In this document: piece after piece, positions 47,153-59,810 of the stretch | Layout of the letters: every line of letters begins with the position of its first letter | Position numbering within the stretch: the first letter of the stretch is position 1 | Source: Rhynchopus sp. YZ270_cl-10 | Lineage: Eukaryota; Euglenozoa; Diplonemea; Diplonemida; Diplonemidae | Direction of reading: 5' to 3' | Assembly: GCA_964035575.1 (NCBI GenBank) | Contig: OZ037861.1 | Location: 1,426,001 to 1,490,000 of the forward strand | DNA length: 64,000 nucleotides | Notes under the pieces: generated by a model | What the model saw: the letters and a program-made list of their open reading frames with translations, nothing else | Databases searched by the model: none | What the model was told of the DNA's origin: nothing | Position numbers and translations under genes: made by a program

Positions 47153-48333
47153 CGATTTTTTGGTGAAAATATTTTTCACAGAAAATCGAATTTTACTATT
47201 AAGATTGGCTTTGGGCATGACCCAGTAAGGTTACTATGGGCCCCATGGGACATATACACCCGAATACCAGGCCGTATTTTCAAAAAGTTGATAATCCCAG
47301 TATATGGTATGGCCCTGTGGTACGAAATTTTTGGCCGAAAAAATCGACCAAAAAATCGTCATTTTTGGGGGTCACGGTGACAAAAAGTTGCATTTTTTCA
47401 CGAAAAATGGTCGGAATGTGACTTGAATGGGCTCTAATGGGTATATTATGCACATAACATACCTAAATTATGTCGATATTTCACCGGCGGAGCCGAAAAA
47501 ATCGATTTTCAGGGTGTGCAAAACTGTAAAAATGACGAAAATCGGAAAAATGACGATTTTTTGGTCAAAATATTTTTCACAGAAAATCGAATTTTACTAT
47601 TAAGATTGGCTTTGGGCATGACCCAGTAAGGTTACTATGGGCCCCATGGGACATATACACCCGAATACCAGGCCGTATTTTCAAAAAGTTGATAATCCCA
47701 GTATATGGTATGGCCCTGTGGTACGAAATTTTTGGCCGAAAAAATCGACCAAAAAATCGTCATTTTTGGGGGTCACGGTGACAAAAAGTTGCATTTTTTC
47801 ACGAAAAATGGTCGGAATGTGACTTGAATGGGCTCTAATGGGTATATTATGCACATAACATACCTAAATTATGTCGATATTTCACCGGCGGAGCCGAAAA
47901 AATCGATTTTCAGGGTGTGCAAAACTGTAAAAATGACGAAAATCGGAAAAATGACGATTTTTTGGTCAAAATATTTTTCACAGAAAATCGAATTTTACTA
48001 TTAAGATTGGCTTTGGGCATGACCCAGTAAGGTTACTATGGGCCCCATGGGACATATACACCCGAATACCAGGCCGTATTTTCAAAAAGTTGATAATCCC
48101 AGTATATGGTATGGCCCTGTGGTACGAAATTTTTGGCCGAAAAAATCGACCAAAAAATCGTCATTTTTGGGGGTCACGGTGACAAAAAGTTGCATTTTTT
48201 CACGAAAAATGGTCGGAATGTGACTTGAATGGGCTCTAATGGGTATATTATGCACATAACATACCTAAATTATGTCGATATTTCACCGGCGGAGCCGAAA
48301 AAATCGATTTTCAGGGTGTGCAAAACTGTAAAA
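47153..48333. repeat. 401-bp tandem repeat, unit 2
   Basis: Copy of 15174-16354: three units with period 401, no difference seen within or between super-units. Confidence 0.95.
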
Positions 48334-51300
48334 ATCACCAAAATCCCAAAAATCACGATTTTTTTTCAAAAATATTTTTTTCAAAAAAATCGATTTTAAA
48401 ATATTGGTTTGGCTTGTGCGGGGACCTGAATCTGGGGCAACATACCCTGTGGGACATACTGGGCCCGATGCAAGGCCGATTTTTCAAAAATATGGTTGCC
48501 CCGGTAGACGGTATGGCCCTGCAGGTCAGTGCATCGGGCCAAAAATCATGAAAAAATCATGATTTTGGGGTCTGGCACCCCATGGGCACATATATCTGGG
48601 GGTGTGAAATATGCATGGAATCGACCGATTGGGGGTGTTATAGGTCCTGGGGGCCCACATGGGCCATATTTCACGCTATTGGGTCACGGGAAAGTGATTT
48701 TGACATTTTTTCATCGATTTTAGCTGTGAGAACCCTTCAAAAACACTGATTTTGGGGTGTTTCTGAGACGGTACGCTATACCCAGGGTCATATTAGGTAT
48801 TAGTCCGGTCGACTTTTTGAAAAAACGACCCCGCAATGGACTCAGGGGTGCCAGATAGTGTATATGCACCAGAATGGATTCACGGGAAAAGTCAAAATTG
48901 GGTGTCAGATACATGCTGCCATAAGTGACGAATTTCAAAAGTTGAGATTTTTCGAAAATCAGGGTTCAGTACACGCTGTACCCAATCCTGGGGGCCAAAA
49001 TTTTCAACTTTTTGAAAAAACGGGCGGTATATGGCCCTAAAGTGTCAAAATGAGTTAATTGCGACCTCGGACGGCCTCCGGAGATGAGTAGAAGTTTATT
49101 TACTGAAAAAAAAAGTCAAAACACAGGCAAAATCCCACCTTCCACAGGTACAGTCAAAACTTTTATCCAGATCTCATGTTTTTTCAAAAAATTTTAAATT
49201 GTTTTTATGACTAACACCTCCGAAATTTTTCCTGATAAGATGGAATATGGTCCTGTCGTAGTATGCAGTGTGTTTGCAGGCAAAAATTTGCATTTTCTCG
49301 CCCCAGACATTTTTTTATACATAAAAGTGCATAAAGGGACCCCTGACCCCAAAATCCGGGTTCCAGCTTTTTGAAGGGGTCACCCTACAGGCCACCTCAA
49401 AAAGTTGGCCCGTAGGGCCAACTTTTTGAAAAAACGGGGTTGCGATGTGTCCTGGGGGCCCGAAGGGCCCCCAGGACACATCGCTGGGAAAAAAATATTA
49501 GGTTTTTTGGGGTCTATATAGGGTTGCTGTGGGGGTCACATGGCCGAAAAATGGCCATTTTTGGCCTATTTTTGGCCATTTTTTTAAGGTAAAAAATCCA
49601 CTTTTTTTTTGTACATCCCCTTGCCCCCGGTAAAATTTACCAAACATATGGCCCTGTTGGACATACTGGGCCCATGAGTCGGTCGCTGGATCACCAAACT
49701 AGTTGCCCTATTTGCTAAAATCATGTTTTCAGGGTCAAAAATAGGGTGTTTTTTAGGGTCAAAAATAGGGTGTTTTTCAGGGGTATGTTAACCACGTATG
49801 TGTCTTAGGGACCAAATTTTCCAGGAATGTGAACCAATCGGGTCGCAATGGGTCCAGGGGGCCCGGAGGGCCCCCATTCAGGGAAAATTTGCAACAATCC
49901 TGGGCAATGCTGGGGGCCGATAGGGTGTGCCTATACACGTGTTTTTACGTGTTTTTGGGCACTTTTCAGGATTTTCGAAAATTTTTGCAACACCAAAATC
50001 AAAAATTTCGGTCTAGGAGGCCCATATCTGGAAAAAATCGATATTCCAATGGCCTCATTGGGACATATTGGGCCCAGGACCCTATTTTCAGGTCCCAGGA
50101 AAAGCCAAAACAATAAAAAAAATAGCTCAGGCGACCCCCAAAAATAGGCGAAAAACAGCCATTTTTAGGGTGTTTTTTTGGGGTATTTTTACACACACAA
50201 ATTGTTTACCATAGCACACCCCCAGGCTGCCTCAAAATTTTATCTTTATTTGATTTTTCCAACCCACATAGGGGTATTGGAGGCACAACTTTCACCAAGC
50301 CTGGGGAATTCGGCACTGCACACACACAACTGAAAAAGGCAAAAATCACCTGTTTTTCAAGGTGTCGCAGGGTAAATGTTGTTCCTTAAAAACCAAATTT
50401 TTTCTAAAAAATCGGCCCTGCGGGTGAAAAAACGACACTATGGGGGGTATTCCAGGGTGTGGGGGCCCCAAAAATCCGGTTTAAGACCACGAGAGGGTCC
50501 GAATACACACCTGAGAAGGTCCCGGGGAGTAAAAAAATGGCCATTTTTGGGGGGTCAAAATCTCACTTTTTGGGGGGATGTTTGTATACCCAGTACCGAC
50601 CCACTAGCTGGGATGCCCAACTTTTCGCGAATATGGGGGCCCGTAGGGCCCCCGGGGCCCAGGGGGCCCAAAATATCGTGTTGCAGATGCCAGGAGAACA
50701 TGTTTCAATATTTTGGATACATTTTTCCATAAGGTCATTTTCAAAAGCACTGATTTTAGGGGTATTGAGCGAGGTACCCATACCCATGGGTTATCCTATA
50801 TATTAGTTTTCACTCGGATGTGAAAAAACGATGTCGCAATGGATTCAGGGGGCCCAAATAGGGTATATGGCCCAGGAAATTTTCAAAAAGTTGACCCAAC
50901 CAGGTATACAGGCATACAAGCCGGTAGGTCAACAGATAGGGTGTTTTCCGCACCCAAAATATGGGGTCATGACCATGTGGGTCAGACCTGAATTGATAAA
51001 TGTTTCGCACAGGTTTTCGCGAATACCCCCTCTATTCCGAATGCGCTACAAGAGTTTTAAATTTTTGGCTATTTAGATTCACTTTTAAAAACAAAATGGG
51101 TCTCCAGAACACACATGAGGTTCACATGTACCTCTACAGAAACCTTGGTTTTGGTCGGATTTTGAGGCCAATTTTTGGGTTCCCACCAATTTCCTAGGGT
51201 ATACTGGGATATTGCCCGTGTGTCCAAAAGTGATTTTTGGGGCCTTAGGACCCCGGAGAATCCATTTAACGGTCGTTTTTGCACCGGAAAGACCTATCTA

Positions 51301-51373
51301 GTACCCAAAAATCGAATTTTCATATTTTTGAAAAAGTGACCAAAAATCGACTTTTTTTGGTAACATTGTATGG
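48334..51373. repeat. Decayed satellite with GGGCCC hairpins, unit 2
   Basis: Copy of 16355-19394, including the 20-bp-arm hairpin at 49442-49484. No gene. Confidence 0.75.
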
Positions 51374-51679
51374 CATAAATTATTCTACATAATGTGTGAT
51401 GCTTGAATAAAAACTTACGACCCCATAATGTACTCGGAACTCACCCATGTAATTGTTGAGAAAAAAAAACTTTCCGAAAAAATGAAATTTCAACCCGAAT
51501 ATGCACATTTGGGTCATTTTACGGCTATGTAGGTCATTTTGTATGTGTTTTTCGATTATATAGGTGATTAGGATATGTGTGATGCTCAGATTAAATCGTA
51601 AGACCCCGCAATTGACTCAAATGTGCCCAAAAACCCTATATACCCAAGATTATTAACTTTTCCAGCATATTGGACATCC
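51374..51679 (+). repeat. 172-bp dispersed repeat block IV, unit 2
   Basis: Copy of 19395-19700. Confidence 0.75.
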
Positions 51680-51998
51680 TTAGGTATGGTTATAAGCCAT
51701 GATACGGCTATTGCTGGAAAAATAGCCGTAAATTGTGGTTGGTATTGATTTCAGAAATTATGTGATGCTTAGATCATGCCATAGACGCTTTTAATGGATT
51801 CATATGAGCTCATACTACCCATATACCCCTTCAGAAGCCCCTTTTGACTCTTATGAATATCCTTATATAGGCTTCCACTTGTGCAGAACCTTCTCAGTGT
51901 ACAAGATGTTAGGTACAAAAAAACCATCATATTTTTTACACTACTGGCATGCTTCCCAGGACACGTCTGTACTCAGAACGTTGTAGAGAAAAAAGGCA

Positions 51999-52111
51999 AC
52001 CAACGATTTCTAAAGCTACAGTTTCTGTACTTCATTGGTATGGAAGCATGAAGATTATATCTTCTCACACAACTTTGTCAAACATGGCCAGTCTCGAAAG
52101 AGACTGGCCTT
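51999..52111 (+). ncRNA. SL: Spliced-leader RNA gene 1, unit 2
   Basis: Copy of 20020-20132; exon 51999-52037; proximal element 51948-51957. Confidence 0.92.
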
Positions 52112-52432
52112 TTTTACGTTAGCATGATCGTCTTGTGCACAAGAAGCAAACCCAAAAACACACACGATTCACACATGACATAACACACAAGTGCTTACTG
52201 CACCCCATTTTTATATCGCCTGCAAAACCATATTTGTGACACTTGTTCCCCTTCAGAAGCCACTGTTGACTCTGTCGAATATCCTTATGTAGGATCACAC
52301 TTAAGGATATTTTTATGTAGAACCTTCACAGTGACCAAGATGTCAGGTACGAAAAAGCAACCGTATTATAGACATTGGCAGAAGGCTTCCCAGAACAAGT
52401 GGGTACCTAGAACATTGTAGAGAAAAAGGGCA

Positions 52433-52545
52433 ACCAACGATTTCTAAAGCTACAGTTTCTGTACTTCATTGGTATGGAAGCATGAAGATTATTCTTCTCA
52501 CACAACTTTGTCAAAACATGGCCAGTTTCGAAAGAGACTGGCCTT
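52433..52545 (+). ncRNA. SL: Spliced-leader RNA gene 2, unit 2
   Basis: Copy of 20454-20566; exon 52433-52471; proximal element 52382-52391. Confidence 0.92.
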
Positions 52546-52686
52546 TTTTACGTTAACACGATCGTCTTGTGCACAAGAAGCAAAAAAACCCACACAACAA
52601 CAGCAGAAGTTTAGAACCACATTCAGACCCTGACCCAACTCCAACAAGGGGCCCCTGTCTTGTCAACCACCTTGTGCATATATACT

Positions 52687-52791
52687 GGACCCCAGAAATG
52701 GGACATCCGTTAAAATTGGATCGATACAGAGAAGATTAGCATGGTCCCTGCGCAAGGATGACACGCATTAATCGAGAAAGTATCAACTTTT
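52687..52791 (+). ncRNA. U6: U6 snRNA, unit 2
   Basis: Copy of 20708-20812; upstream element 52626-52663. Confidence 0.95.
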
Positions 52792-53011
52792 TTTTTGTCC
52801 CCCGGATCACACGTATTTTTTACACTGGTGTCTTCTTCATGCTTCCCAGACCAACACATATGTGCAGACATACCCATCACCCACAGGTGGCAAGTGGCAG
52901 GCTGCAGTAACCCATTGAAATATTGGTTTCAAAAAACGACCATATGGTTTATGCTACTGGCATGCTTCCCTGAGCATATACATGTCGAAAGCTGTGTAGA
53001 GAAAAAGAGCA

Positions 53012-53124
53012 ACCAACGATTTCTAAAGCTACAGTTTCTGTACTTCATTGGTATGGAAGCATGAAGATTACTCTTCTCACACAACTTTGTCAAAACATGG
53101 CCGGTTTCGAAAGAGACTGGCCTT
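53012..53124 (+). ncRNA. SL: Spliced-leader RNA gene 3, unit 2
   Basis: Copy of 21033-21145; exon 53012-53050; proximal element 52961-52970. Confidence 0.92.
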
Positions 53125-53279
53125 TTTTACGTTAGCATGATTGTCTTTGTGTGTCTTTGTGCAAAGCAAAAAAAAAAAAAACACACACAAGAAGTGAGGA
53201 TCTTCAAAACCACGTTTTTGACCTGACCCACCTCCAACTAGACAACCCTGTCTTGTATTCCGACAATATGGTATCTATT

Positions 53280-53594
53280 GAGCCGGGATGTGTTGGCTGC
53301 ATCCTGAAACCCCTAGCTTCTGGGGGGGCAAGCTTCTCCAGAACTGGGCACTCTTTGAGGTGGACCAAAGGCACCTTCAACTTCTGTGTTGATGTGTTGT
53401 CCGTGTTAGTCTACTGTCCTGTTTGCGGCCTTGGTGTAAACCAGGGCAACAATCAGAGTGAAATGGGGTGAACCGGGCCAGGCTGGTCTCACAGAGCAGC
53501 TCATAACTCCTGCAGTGGACAGTTCAAGGATCGCAGCACAGAGCAGAGTGAGGGTGTTTCCAACTCAATGGCTTGAACTGGAGAAGCGTTTCTT
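53280..53594 (+). ncRNA. SRP RNA: SRP (7SL) RNA, unit 2
   Basis: Copy of 21301-21615; upstream element 53220-53256. Confidence 0.88.
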
Positions 53595-53757
53595 TTTTAC
53601 ATTTTTCCATGTGAACATTGTTTCCACATCACCATACACATGTGTTGTTGATACACCCCACCACGTTGCCCAGACCATTCCTACCCACATTATTCACCAC
53701 AAGTGGCATGTTTACCAGTACATGTTGGTGCTTAGAGCAATGTTAAGAAAAAGGGCA

Positions 53758-53871
53758 ACCAACGATTTCTAAAGCTACAGTTTCTGTACTTCATTGGTAT
53801 GGAAGCATGAAGATTATATTCTTCTCACACAACTTTGTCAAACATGGCCAGCCTCGAAAGAGACTGGCCTT
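53758..53871 (+). ncRNA. SL: Spliced-leader RNA gene 4, unit 2
   Basis: Copy of 21779-21892; exon 53758-53796; proximal element 53707-53716. Confidence 0.92.
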
Positions 53872-53990
53872 TTTTACGTCACCATGAGAAAAAACATTCA
53901 CACATATGATGCATGTACAAAGTGTGTGTCACCCTGACCCACCTCCAACAAGACAACCCTGTCTTGTTTTCCCATACTCTCCCTATGTTT

Positions 53991-54317
53991 GGGTGCTAAG
54001 TTAGTGTGCTACTTCGAAACCAAACAACTCGTTCAGCAACAGCTAAAACTTGAAAAGACCTTTCTATTTAAGAAAATTCTTTACAATTTTTATGATGCGG
54101 TCCTGCTGTTGGGCCTGATGTGGCCCAAGGCGGAACTACTTTCATATGATGTAAATCCCGTACATTCGTACAGAATATTACCCATGATGATTATTCTTAC
54201 ATTAGCGTGTAACACTAATTCTGACTGCGTTCTATTTCACACTTCAAATATTAGAACTGGATGTGGGGCTGCCAGTTTACTGGTGGTCCCGATCCAGCAC
54301 ACAACGCAAGCACCCTT
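53991..54317 (+). ncRNA. ncRNA X paralogue b, unit 2
   Basis: Copy of 22012-22338; upstream element 53930-53967. No difference seen. Confidence 0.7.
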
Positions 54318-54579
54318 TTTTATATTTTCCCACCCAGCACCCCCCCTGTGTCTGTGTTGTTGCCTAAGCATCGCCTTTTACAGGCTTCCTTGCAGGGAGT
54401 GTTCGGTCAAGTGATAGTGATGAAGAAGGACAGGGGCGAGTTTTCTCGTGAAATGCTTTGAAGCCTCTGACATTGAGAGGCTCGCTCCGACCTCTGTTTT
54501 TAATAACCCACATCACAGTGGTAACCACTGTGTATGTATGGTATGTATGGTATGTTTGTTTTTGTTTTGTTAAAAAAGA

Positions 54580-54767
54580 GGGTATGCCACTCCTGGATGT
54601 TGTGCAGCTCCAGGGCAACATGTGTGAACGGACCAGGTTGCCCTGGCGACCCGTCACCCCAATGAGAAATTGCGTTAATATCATCAGTGCACAAGGCACT
54701 GTATCAGATATTAAGCTGATAAGAACAGATAATACACTTGATCTTAGCCAAAAGGCCGAGAAGGTAT
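54580..54767 (-). ncRNA. U2: U2 snRNA, unit 2
   Basis: Copy of 22601-22788, including the GTATTA branch-recognition box; proximal element 54809-54818; orphan element 54864-54891. Confidence 0.95.
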
Positions 54768-54919
54768 GACTTCTTTTTAGTCCATACCGAATTCGACACC
54801 CATGTACAGGGAAGCATGATTATGATCAATATTACTAGGAAACAACAAGGCAAGCAGATTACACACCCATGTCACAGGGAAGTAAGTGAAGGTGATGATC
54901 AATCTTATTAGTAAAAACA

Positions 54920-55062
54920 AGGCCGCCGAAGCAGCTACACAAATTGCCAATGTGGCAACGCCGAAGCGGCCCATGGCGGGAATTGGGTAGTTTTCAACCA
55001 GCAATCTCTCCACAGCGTCCCTATTTGGTCATTGCTTATGGAATTATCCCGAGCGCAAGAAT
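54920..55062 (-). ncRNA. U4: U4 snRNA, unit 2
   Basis: Copy of 22941-23083; proximal element 55104-55113. Confidence 0.92.
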
Positions 55063-55223
55063 ACCTCCTTTTCTCCCAGTCGTGTCACAAAGCTATGTCC
55101 ACAGGGAAGTGTGTTGGGGTGGTAACATATAGACACCACGTAAAGTTAACACACCAGAACTACCACCGCCAATGTGCCTCCCTATAGACATCTGTGCAGC
55201 CGATAGGTGGAACAAACAAGGGC

Positions 55224-55412
55224 AAGACTGTACTCTACACAGGATCTGTTTTTGAGTGCATTCGTGTTGAAGATTGTTTTCTTCGGCACAAGACCAAAGC
55301 TGGATGATGACATAGGTTGGGCATGTGCAGCATGAGCACTTGCGATGATTGTCACATACTTCTTGTATTGTTTTGTCTCTCCCCTGTATGGCGCAGGGAA
55401 GAGTACCAGGCA
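55224..55412 (+). ncRNA. U3: U3 snoRNA, unit 2 (3' end approximate)
   Basis: Copy of 23245-23433; proximal element 55173-55182. Confidence 0.72.
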
Positions 55413-55583
55413 CAGCCCTTCCACTTACAGCTTGTTTTTAAGAAAAACCTCAAAAAAGGCTTCACATTACTTTTTTCACCTTCAAGGACATCTTGATCAA
55501 TCAAGAAGTTACCACACTATCCTCGCTCTCAACATGCTTCCATGTGTAGCAAAGTGCACACAGCAATAGAACAAAACAGAGCC

Positions 55584-55697
55584 ATATCACGGTTCTTGCC
55601 CATATCGAACTCATCTTTCGCCTTTTACTAAAGATGACCGTGGGTAAGAGCCACTATGTGAAAGCATAATTTTTGAAGGGGCCTTTGTGTCTCATCT
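55584..55697 (+). ncRNA. U5: U5 snRNA, unit 2
   Basis: Copy of 23605-23718; proximal element 55533-55542. Confidence 0.94.
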
Positions 55698-55770
55698 GTT
55701 TTTAAGTCTTGACAACCACTACGCTTCCCTGAAGGTGTTGGAGTTTCGCATGTTGTTAAACTCAGCTAGA

Positions 55771-55931
55771 GGTTACATACCTTACTGGTGTCTGACCTGA
55801 TCAACAAGGGCGTCGACACACCAGTGGCCCTTGCATTGCACTGCGCAGGGGATACTGGTGGCACTAGCTTCGGCTGGCTTGCACAGTGAAATTTTTGACA
55901 GCGGCGGTGCTGTGCTTTGCACAAACCCGCC
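55771..55931 (+). ncRNA. U1: U1 snRNA, unit 2
   Basis: Copy of 23792-23952 with the same altered 5' tail; proximal element 55720-55729. Confidence 0.85.
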
Positions 55932-56216
55932 TTTTTAAACAAACAAACCAAAACAAACGTGATCACACAAACCATCATGTTACCCAGTAAACCCAGTAAA
56001 CCCAGCACACTGGTCTAGAGGGATCGACCACTGAGTGGTGACCTGTGAGCACACAGGCACCTGCTCCGATGCAGTAGTGCAGCGCACTAAGTGCTGTGCT
56101 AAGGACTGGCCAAACTTGTTAAACCTGCTGACCCACAAACCGGTTTTCACAACCGAAGCAAAAACAAGCTCAGAAATAAAAAGCTCTTCAAAGGTTTTCG
56201 AACCTGACTCAGTATT

Positions 56217-56335
56217 GGATTCGGCCATACTCTGGTGAATGCACCTCATCCCGCCTGATTTGAGAAGTTAAGCACCAGCAGGCCTGGATAGTACTGGCGT
56301 GGGTGACCAGCTGGGAAGTCCGGGTGCTTGAATCC
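56217..56335 (+). rRNA. 5S: 5S rRNA copy 3, unit 2
   Basis: Copy of 24238-24356 (same GAATGCACC variant). Confidence 0.95.
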
Positions 56336-56457
56336 TTTTTGCTTTTCTTCCGTGTTGGTGTGTGGTTTTAGGACATCCAGACCCTGACCCACCTCCAACA
56401 AGACAACCCTGTCTTGTATCCCTGTGTTTGTTGCACTATCCAGAGAGCAGAAATGAG

Positions 56458-56904
56458 GGGAGACTACACCACCGACGGTGCTTCAGCCTACAGGAGCATG
56501 CTGGAATGTGAATGCTGCATGACAGCATTCACAATTTCACCTTTGGTGAGATGGAGATGAGCGCAAAGGTGCAAAAATGCACAACAAAAACTGAGGAAGA
56601 GGCATCCATACTCCCCAGAAGGGACGTGCGCACCTGCAGCCAAAAATTCTCCTGTGCTTAATATCATGCGCGCTGGGGATGCCGAAATAGCTAAACTGTT
56701 GCAAGAAGTGGGACTAATTCCCAGGCAGTTGCCCTGTACAACATGCAAGTCCACAATGCCAGAAACACTGTACTGGACACCAAGATACTCCAAGAAGATC
56801 GCAAACTGGCCTTATTTTAGGTGAAATGACCTAATGCAGAGTGCAGCGGAACAGGGGAGACAAATAAAGTTTCCTGTACCATGCAACACCCAAGACCTTT
56901 TGCA
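56458..56904 (+). pseudogene. Rearranged transposase relic, unit 2
   Basis: Copy of 24479-24925, preceded by the orphan Pol III-type element at 56380-56417. The relic therefore predates duplication or homogenisation of the array. Confidence 0.85.
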
Positions 56905-56971
56905 CAAGTGAAGCAAAAACAAGCTCAGAAATATAAAGCTCTTCAAAGGTTTTCCACCCAGACCCATTATT

Positions 56972-57090
56972 GGATTCGGCCATACTCTGGTGAATACACC
57001 TCATCCCGCCTGATTTGAGAAGTTAAGCACCAGCAGGCCTGGATAGTACTGGCGTGGGTGACCAGCTGGGAAGTCCGGGTGCTTGAATCC
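56972..57090 (+). rRNA. 5S: 5S rRNA copy 4, unit 2
   Basis: Copy of 24993-25111. Confidence 0.95.
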
Positions 57091-57173
57091 TTTTTTCCTT
57101 ATTTGTGGTGTAACACACAGAAGTTGGTTGAAAAGTGAACTGATAGTATTCAGCGCAAAGCATGATTATTGAA

Positions 57174-57245
57174 GGGTATATAGCTCAGTGGTAGAGCATT
57201 CGGCTGCAGTCCGAACGGTCCCTGGTTCGAACCCGGGTGTGCCCT
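57174..57245 (+). tRNA. tRNA-Cys(GCA), unit 2
   Basis: Copy of 25195-25266. Confidence 0.95.
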
Positions 57246-57346
57246 CTCTTTTTGTTTCAAGACCAGATTTTCTCTTGAGTGTTACTTCTCCCTTTTTGGT
57301 TTTGAATTCCATCCCCACCTTGTAAAGATTCGTTTAAGAAATGTAA

Positions 57347-57419
57347 GGGGGTTTAGCTCAAATGGTAGAGCGCTCGCTCAGCATGCGAGAGGTAGAGGGA
57401 TCGATACCCTCAATCTCCA
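57347..57419 (+). tRNA. tRNA-Ala(AGC), unit 2
   Basis: Copy of 25368-25440; loop TCAGCAT, C33. Confidence 0.93.
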
Positions 57420-57510
57420 AACATTTTTTGGCTGGGAAACACTGTTGTGATATTTCCAGATCTCGATTCTTTTTGGTACCAAAGAAAAAGAAGGAAGCGA
57501 CAGAATTGTA

Positions 57511-57582
57511 TCTCCTATGGTGTAGTGGTTAGCACTCGAGACTCTGAATCTCGCGACCGCGGTTCGAATCCGCGTAGGAGAA
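57511..57582 (+). tRNA. tRNA-Gln(CTG), unit 2
   Basis: Copy of 25532-25603. Confidence 0.95.
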
Positions 57583-57675
57583 CTTTCCTTTTTCTCCGTT
57601 TCGTCCCTTGTTATTCTCCTCTATGACTGTTTGAAACACATTCCCACTTTCATATTCTTGTTGGCTTTTATTGAA

Positions 57676-57757
57676 GGCGAGATGGCCGAGTGGTCTAAGG
57701 CGCCAGGTTAAGGCCCTGGTCCCTTCGGGGGCGTGGGTTCAAACCCCACTCTCGTCA
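57676..57757 (+). tRNA. tRNA-Leu(AAG), unit 2
   Basis: Copy of 25697-25778. Confidence 0.95.
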
Positions 57758-57846
57758 CTTGTTGTTCTTTTTCTTTTTCATTTTCAATCCATCCATTTTG
57801 TTTTGTTTTCAAGATTGTGCAAAACACAAAAAGCACACTTGTCAGG

Positions 57847-57919
57847 TCCTCCTTGGCGCAGTCGGTAGCGCGTCAGGCTGTTAACCTGCAGGTCGTTGGT
57901 TCGAACCCAACAGGAGGAG
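57847..57919 (+). tRNA. tRNA-Asn(GTT) copy 1, unit 2
   Basis: Copy of 25868-25940. The second tRNA-Asn of unit 2 would lie beyond the window end. Confidence 0.95.
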
Positions 57920-57978
57920 ACTTTTTTCCCTTCTCAAACCATTTTCTGTTCTTTGCAAAAGTCATAAAAAACTGGGAA

Positions 57979-58060
57979 GGCGAGATGGCCGAGCGGTCTA
58001 AGGCGCCAGGTTTAGGCCCTGGTCTCTTCGGAGGCGTGGGTTCAAACCCCACTCTCGTCA
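57979..58060 (+). tRNA. tRNA-Leu(TAG), unit 2
   Basis: Copy of 26000-26081. Confidence 0.95.
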
Positions 58061-58124
58061 CGTTATTACCATTTTTCCGCAGAAAACCCACCTCTTGTGG
58101 AAAACAGTTCCGGTCATTATTGTA

Positions 58125-58197
58125 GCAGCTATCGTCTAGTGGTTAGGACGCTCGCCTCACACGCGAGAGATCGTCGGTTCAATCCCGACTAGCTGTA
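58125..58197 (+). tRNA. tRNA-Val(CAC), unit 2
   Basis: Copy of 26146-26218. Confidence 0.95.
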
Positions 58198-58287
58198 ATT
58201 TCTTTTTGAACTTTCCTTCACATTTTCGTTCAATGCAACGATCGAAAAGATGTCCCCATGCAGATAATAGTTTTGCCTACTATCAGA

Positions 58288-58359
58288 TCCGCTGTAGTAT
58301 AGTGGTTAGAACAGCCGGCTCTCACCCGGCAGACCGGGGTTCAATTCCCCGCAGCGGAA
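58288..58359 (+). tRNA. tRNA-Glu(CTC), unit 2
   Basis: Copy of 26309-26380. Confidence 0.95.
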
Positions 58360-58453
58360 AATACCTTTTTTTAGACCAAGTTTTGGAGAGAAGAATTTCT
58401 GACTTTTGAATATTAACGCCATCATGTAAATCTGGATGAAGAAAATAATCAGT

Positions 58454-58525
58454 GGCTTAGTGGTCTAGTGGCATGATTCTCGCTTCGGGTGCGAGAGGTC
58501 CAGGGTTCGATTCCCTGCTGAGCCC
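58454..58525 (+). tRNA. tRNA-Pro(CGG), unit 2
   Basis: Copy of 26475-26546. Confidence 0.95.
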
Positions 58526-58739
58526 CTCTTTTTATTTAGGTAGTTTCTTGCTTGGGAATTGTTTAGAAAAATTATTTCCACATCTTTTCGACCACCAAAA
58601 TCCCAAGATGAAGAAGTTTGGAAAAGTGCATTTTTGTGAAAGTATTTTGCCATATCTTTGTTGTCACCAAAATCCCAAGATGGTGAGAGAATCTTGAAAA
58701 ATCATTTTCCATATTTTCACTTCCCAGTGAAAAAGAGAA

Positions 58740-58812
58740 TACCCATGGTGGGGATCGAACCCACAATCTTTCGCTTAGGAAGCGAACGCCTTATCCATTG
58801 GGCTACACGGGC
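58740..58812 (-). tRNA. tRNA-Arg(CCT), unit 2
   Basis: Copy of 26761-26833. Confidence 0.94.
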
Positions 58813-58918
58813 CTAATAGTTTTACCTTCTTTCCTTTTCTCTGGGGTGGTCAAATTTAGGACAAGAGACTTTTCTGCATGACCACCCCACAATGATTCTT
58901 TGGTTTAAATGAATGTGA

Positions 58919-58991
58919 GCCTCCCTAGCTCAGTCGGTAGAGCGCAAGGCCCTTAACCTTGTGGTCGCGGGTTCGAGCCCCGCGGGAGGTG
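58919..58991 (+). tRNA. tRNA-Lys(CTT) second locus, unit 2
   Basis: Copy of 26940-27012; loop CCCTTAA, C33. Confidence 0.93.
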
Positions 58992-59301
58992 CTTTTCTTT
59001 TTGAATGTTCACGATTTTGCAGGTTTCTGAGATTTTGAGGCAAATGAAAACCAAAAAATATTTCCTCCACTTGATCTCAGTTCTGTTTCGTTGGCAAGTT
59101 GAGAGTGGAATTTGGGTGAAAATATGTGTTTTCCGAACCAACACAGGACTCCCACCGACCGGTGTAGGTTTTGCGTTCAACCAGGTGTGAACTGCTTCCA
59201 CTCGCGAAAAGTGCCAGACCCTTTTGCTGGGGATAGCACGTTTCAGCCCCACAACTTATCTCCTTTCTGGGCATGTCCAGTGTGCTCAGCTGCCGCTTCT
59301 T

Positions 59302-59712
59302 GGCGACTCACCAGTACAGAGTGGTGGAATCCAGCACAGAATGGAATGGCTGGGAAATCCTTAGCAATCCATAATTCAGATGGAAAAACTCCTGACCCGG
59401 CTATTGAATTTTCGGATCATTTTCTCAGTCACAATGCAAGCACAGAATGGAAACCAAAACCAAGCACAGAATGGAACACGGCTATAAGACTCCAGCCATT
59501 CCATTCTGTGCTGGTTTTTCGTTTCCATTCTGTGCTTGCATTGTGACTGAGAAAATGATCTGAAAATTCAATACCCGGGTCAGGAGTTTTTTTTTCCACT
59601 CCTAACAAATCCTTACAGTAAGCCTATAAGTCTCCAGCCATTCCATTCTGTGCTGGTTTTTGGAGCCCATTCTGTGAGCACTCGCTCGGGCCTGTACTGG
59701 AGTATAGCGGCC
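59302..59712. mobile_element. Deletion derivative of the Merlin-like element, unit 2
   Basis: Copy of 27323-27733 at the same place in the unit, so this insertion is older than the two full-length ones. Confidence 0.7.
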
Positions 59713-59810
59713 AGGCCATCTCCCTTCTGCGTTCCTGCCTGTCACATCCAGTGCTCAGTTGCTGCTTCTTCAGCACAACCGCATCACATCACATCACCAA
59801 AAAATAGAAA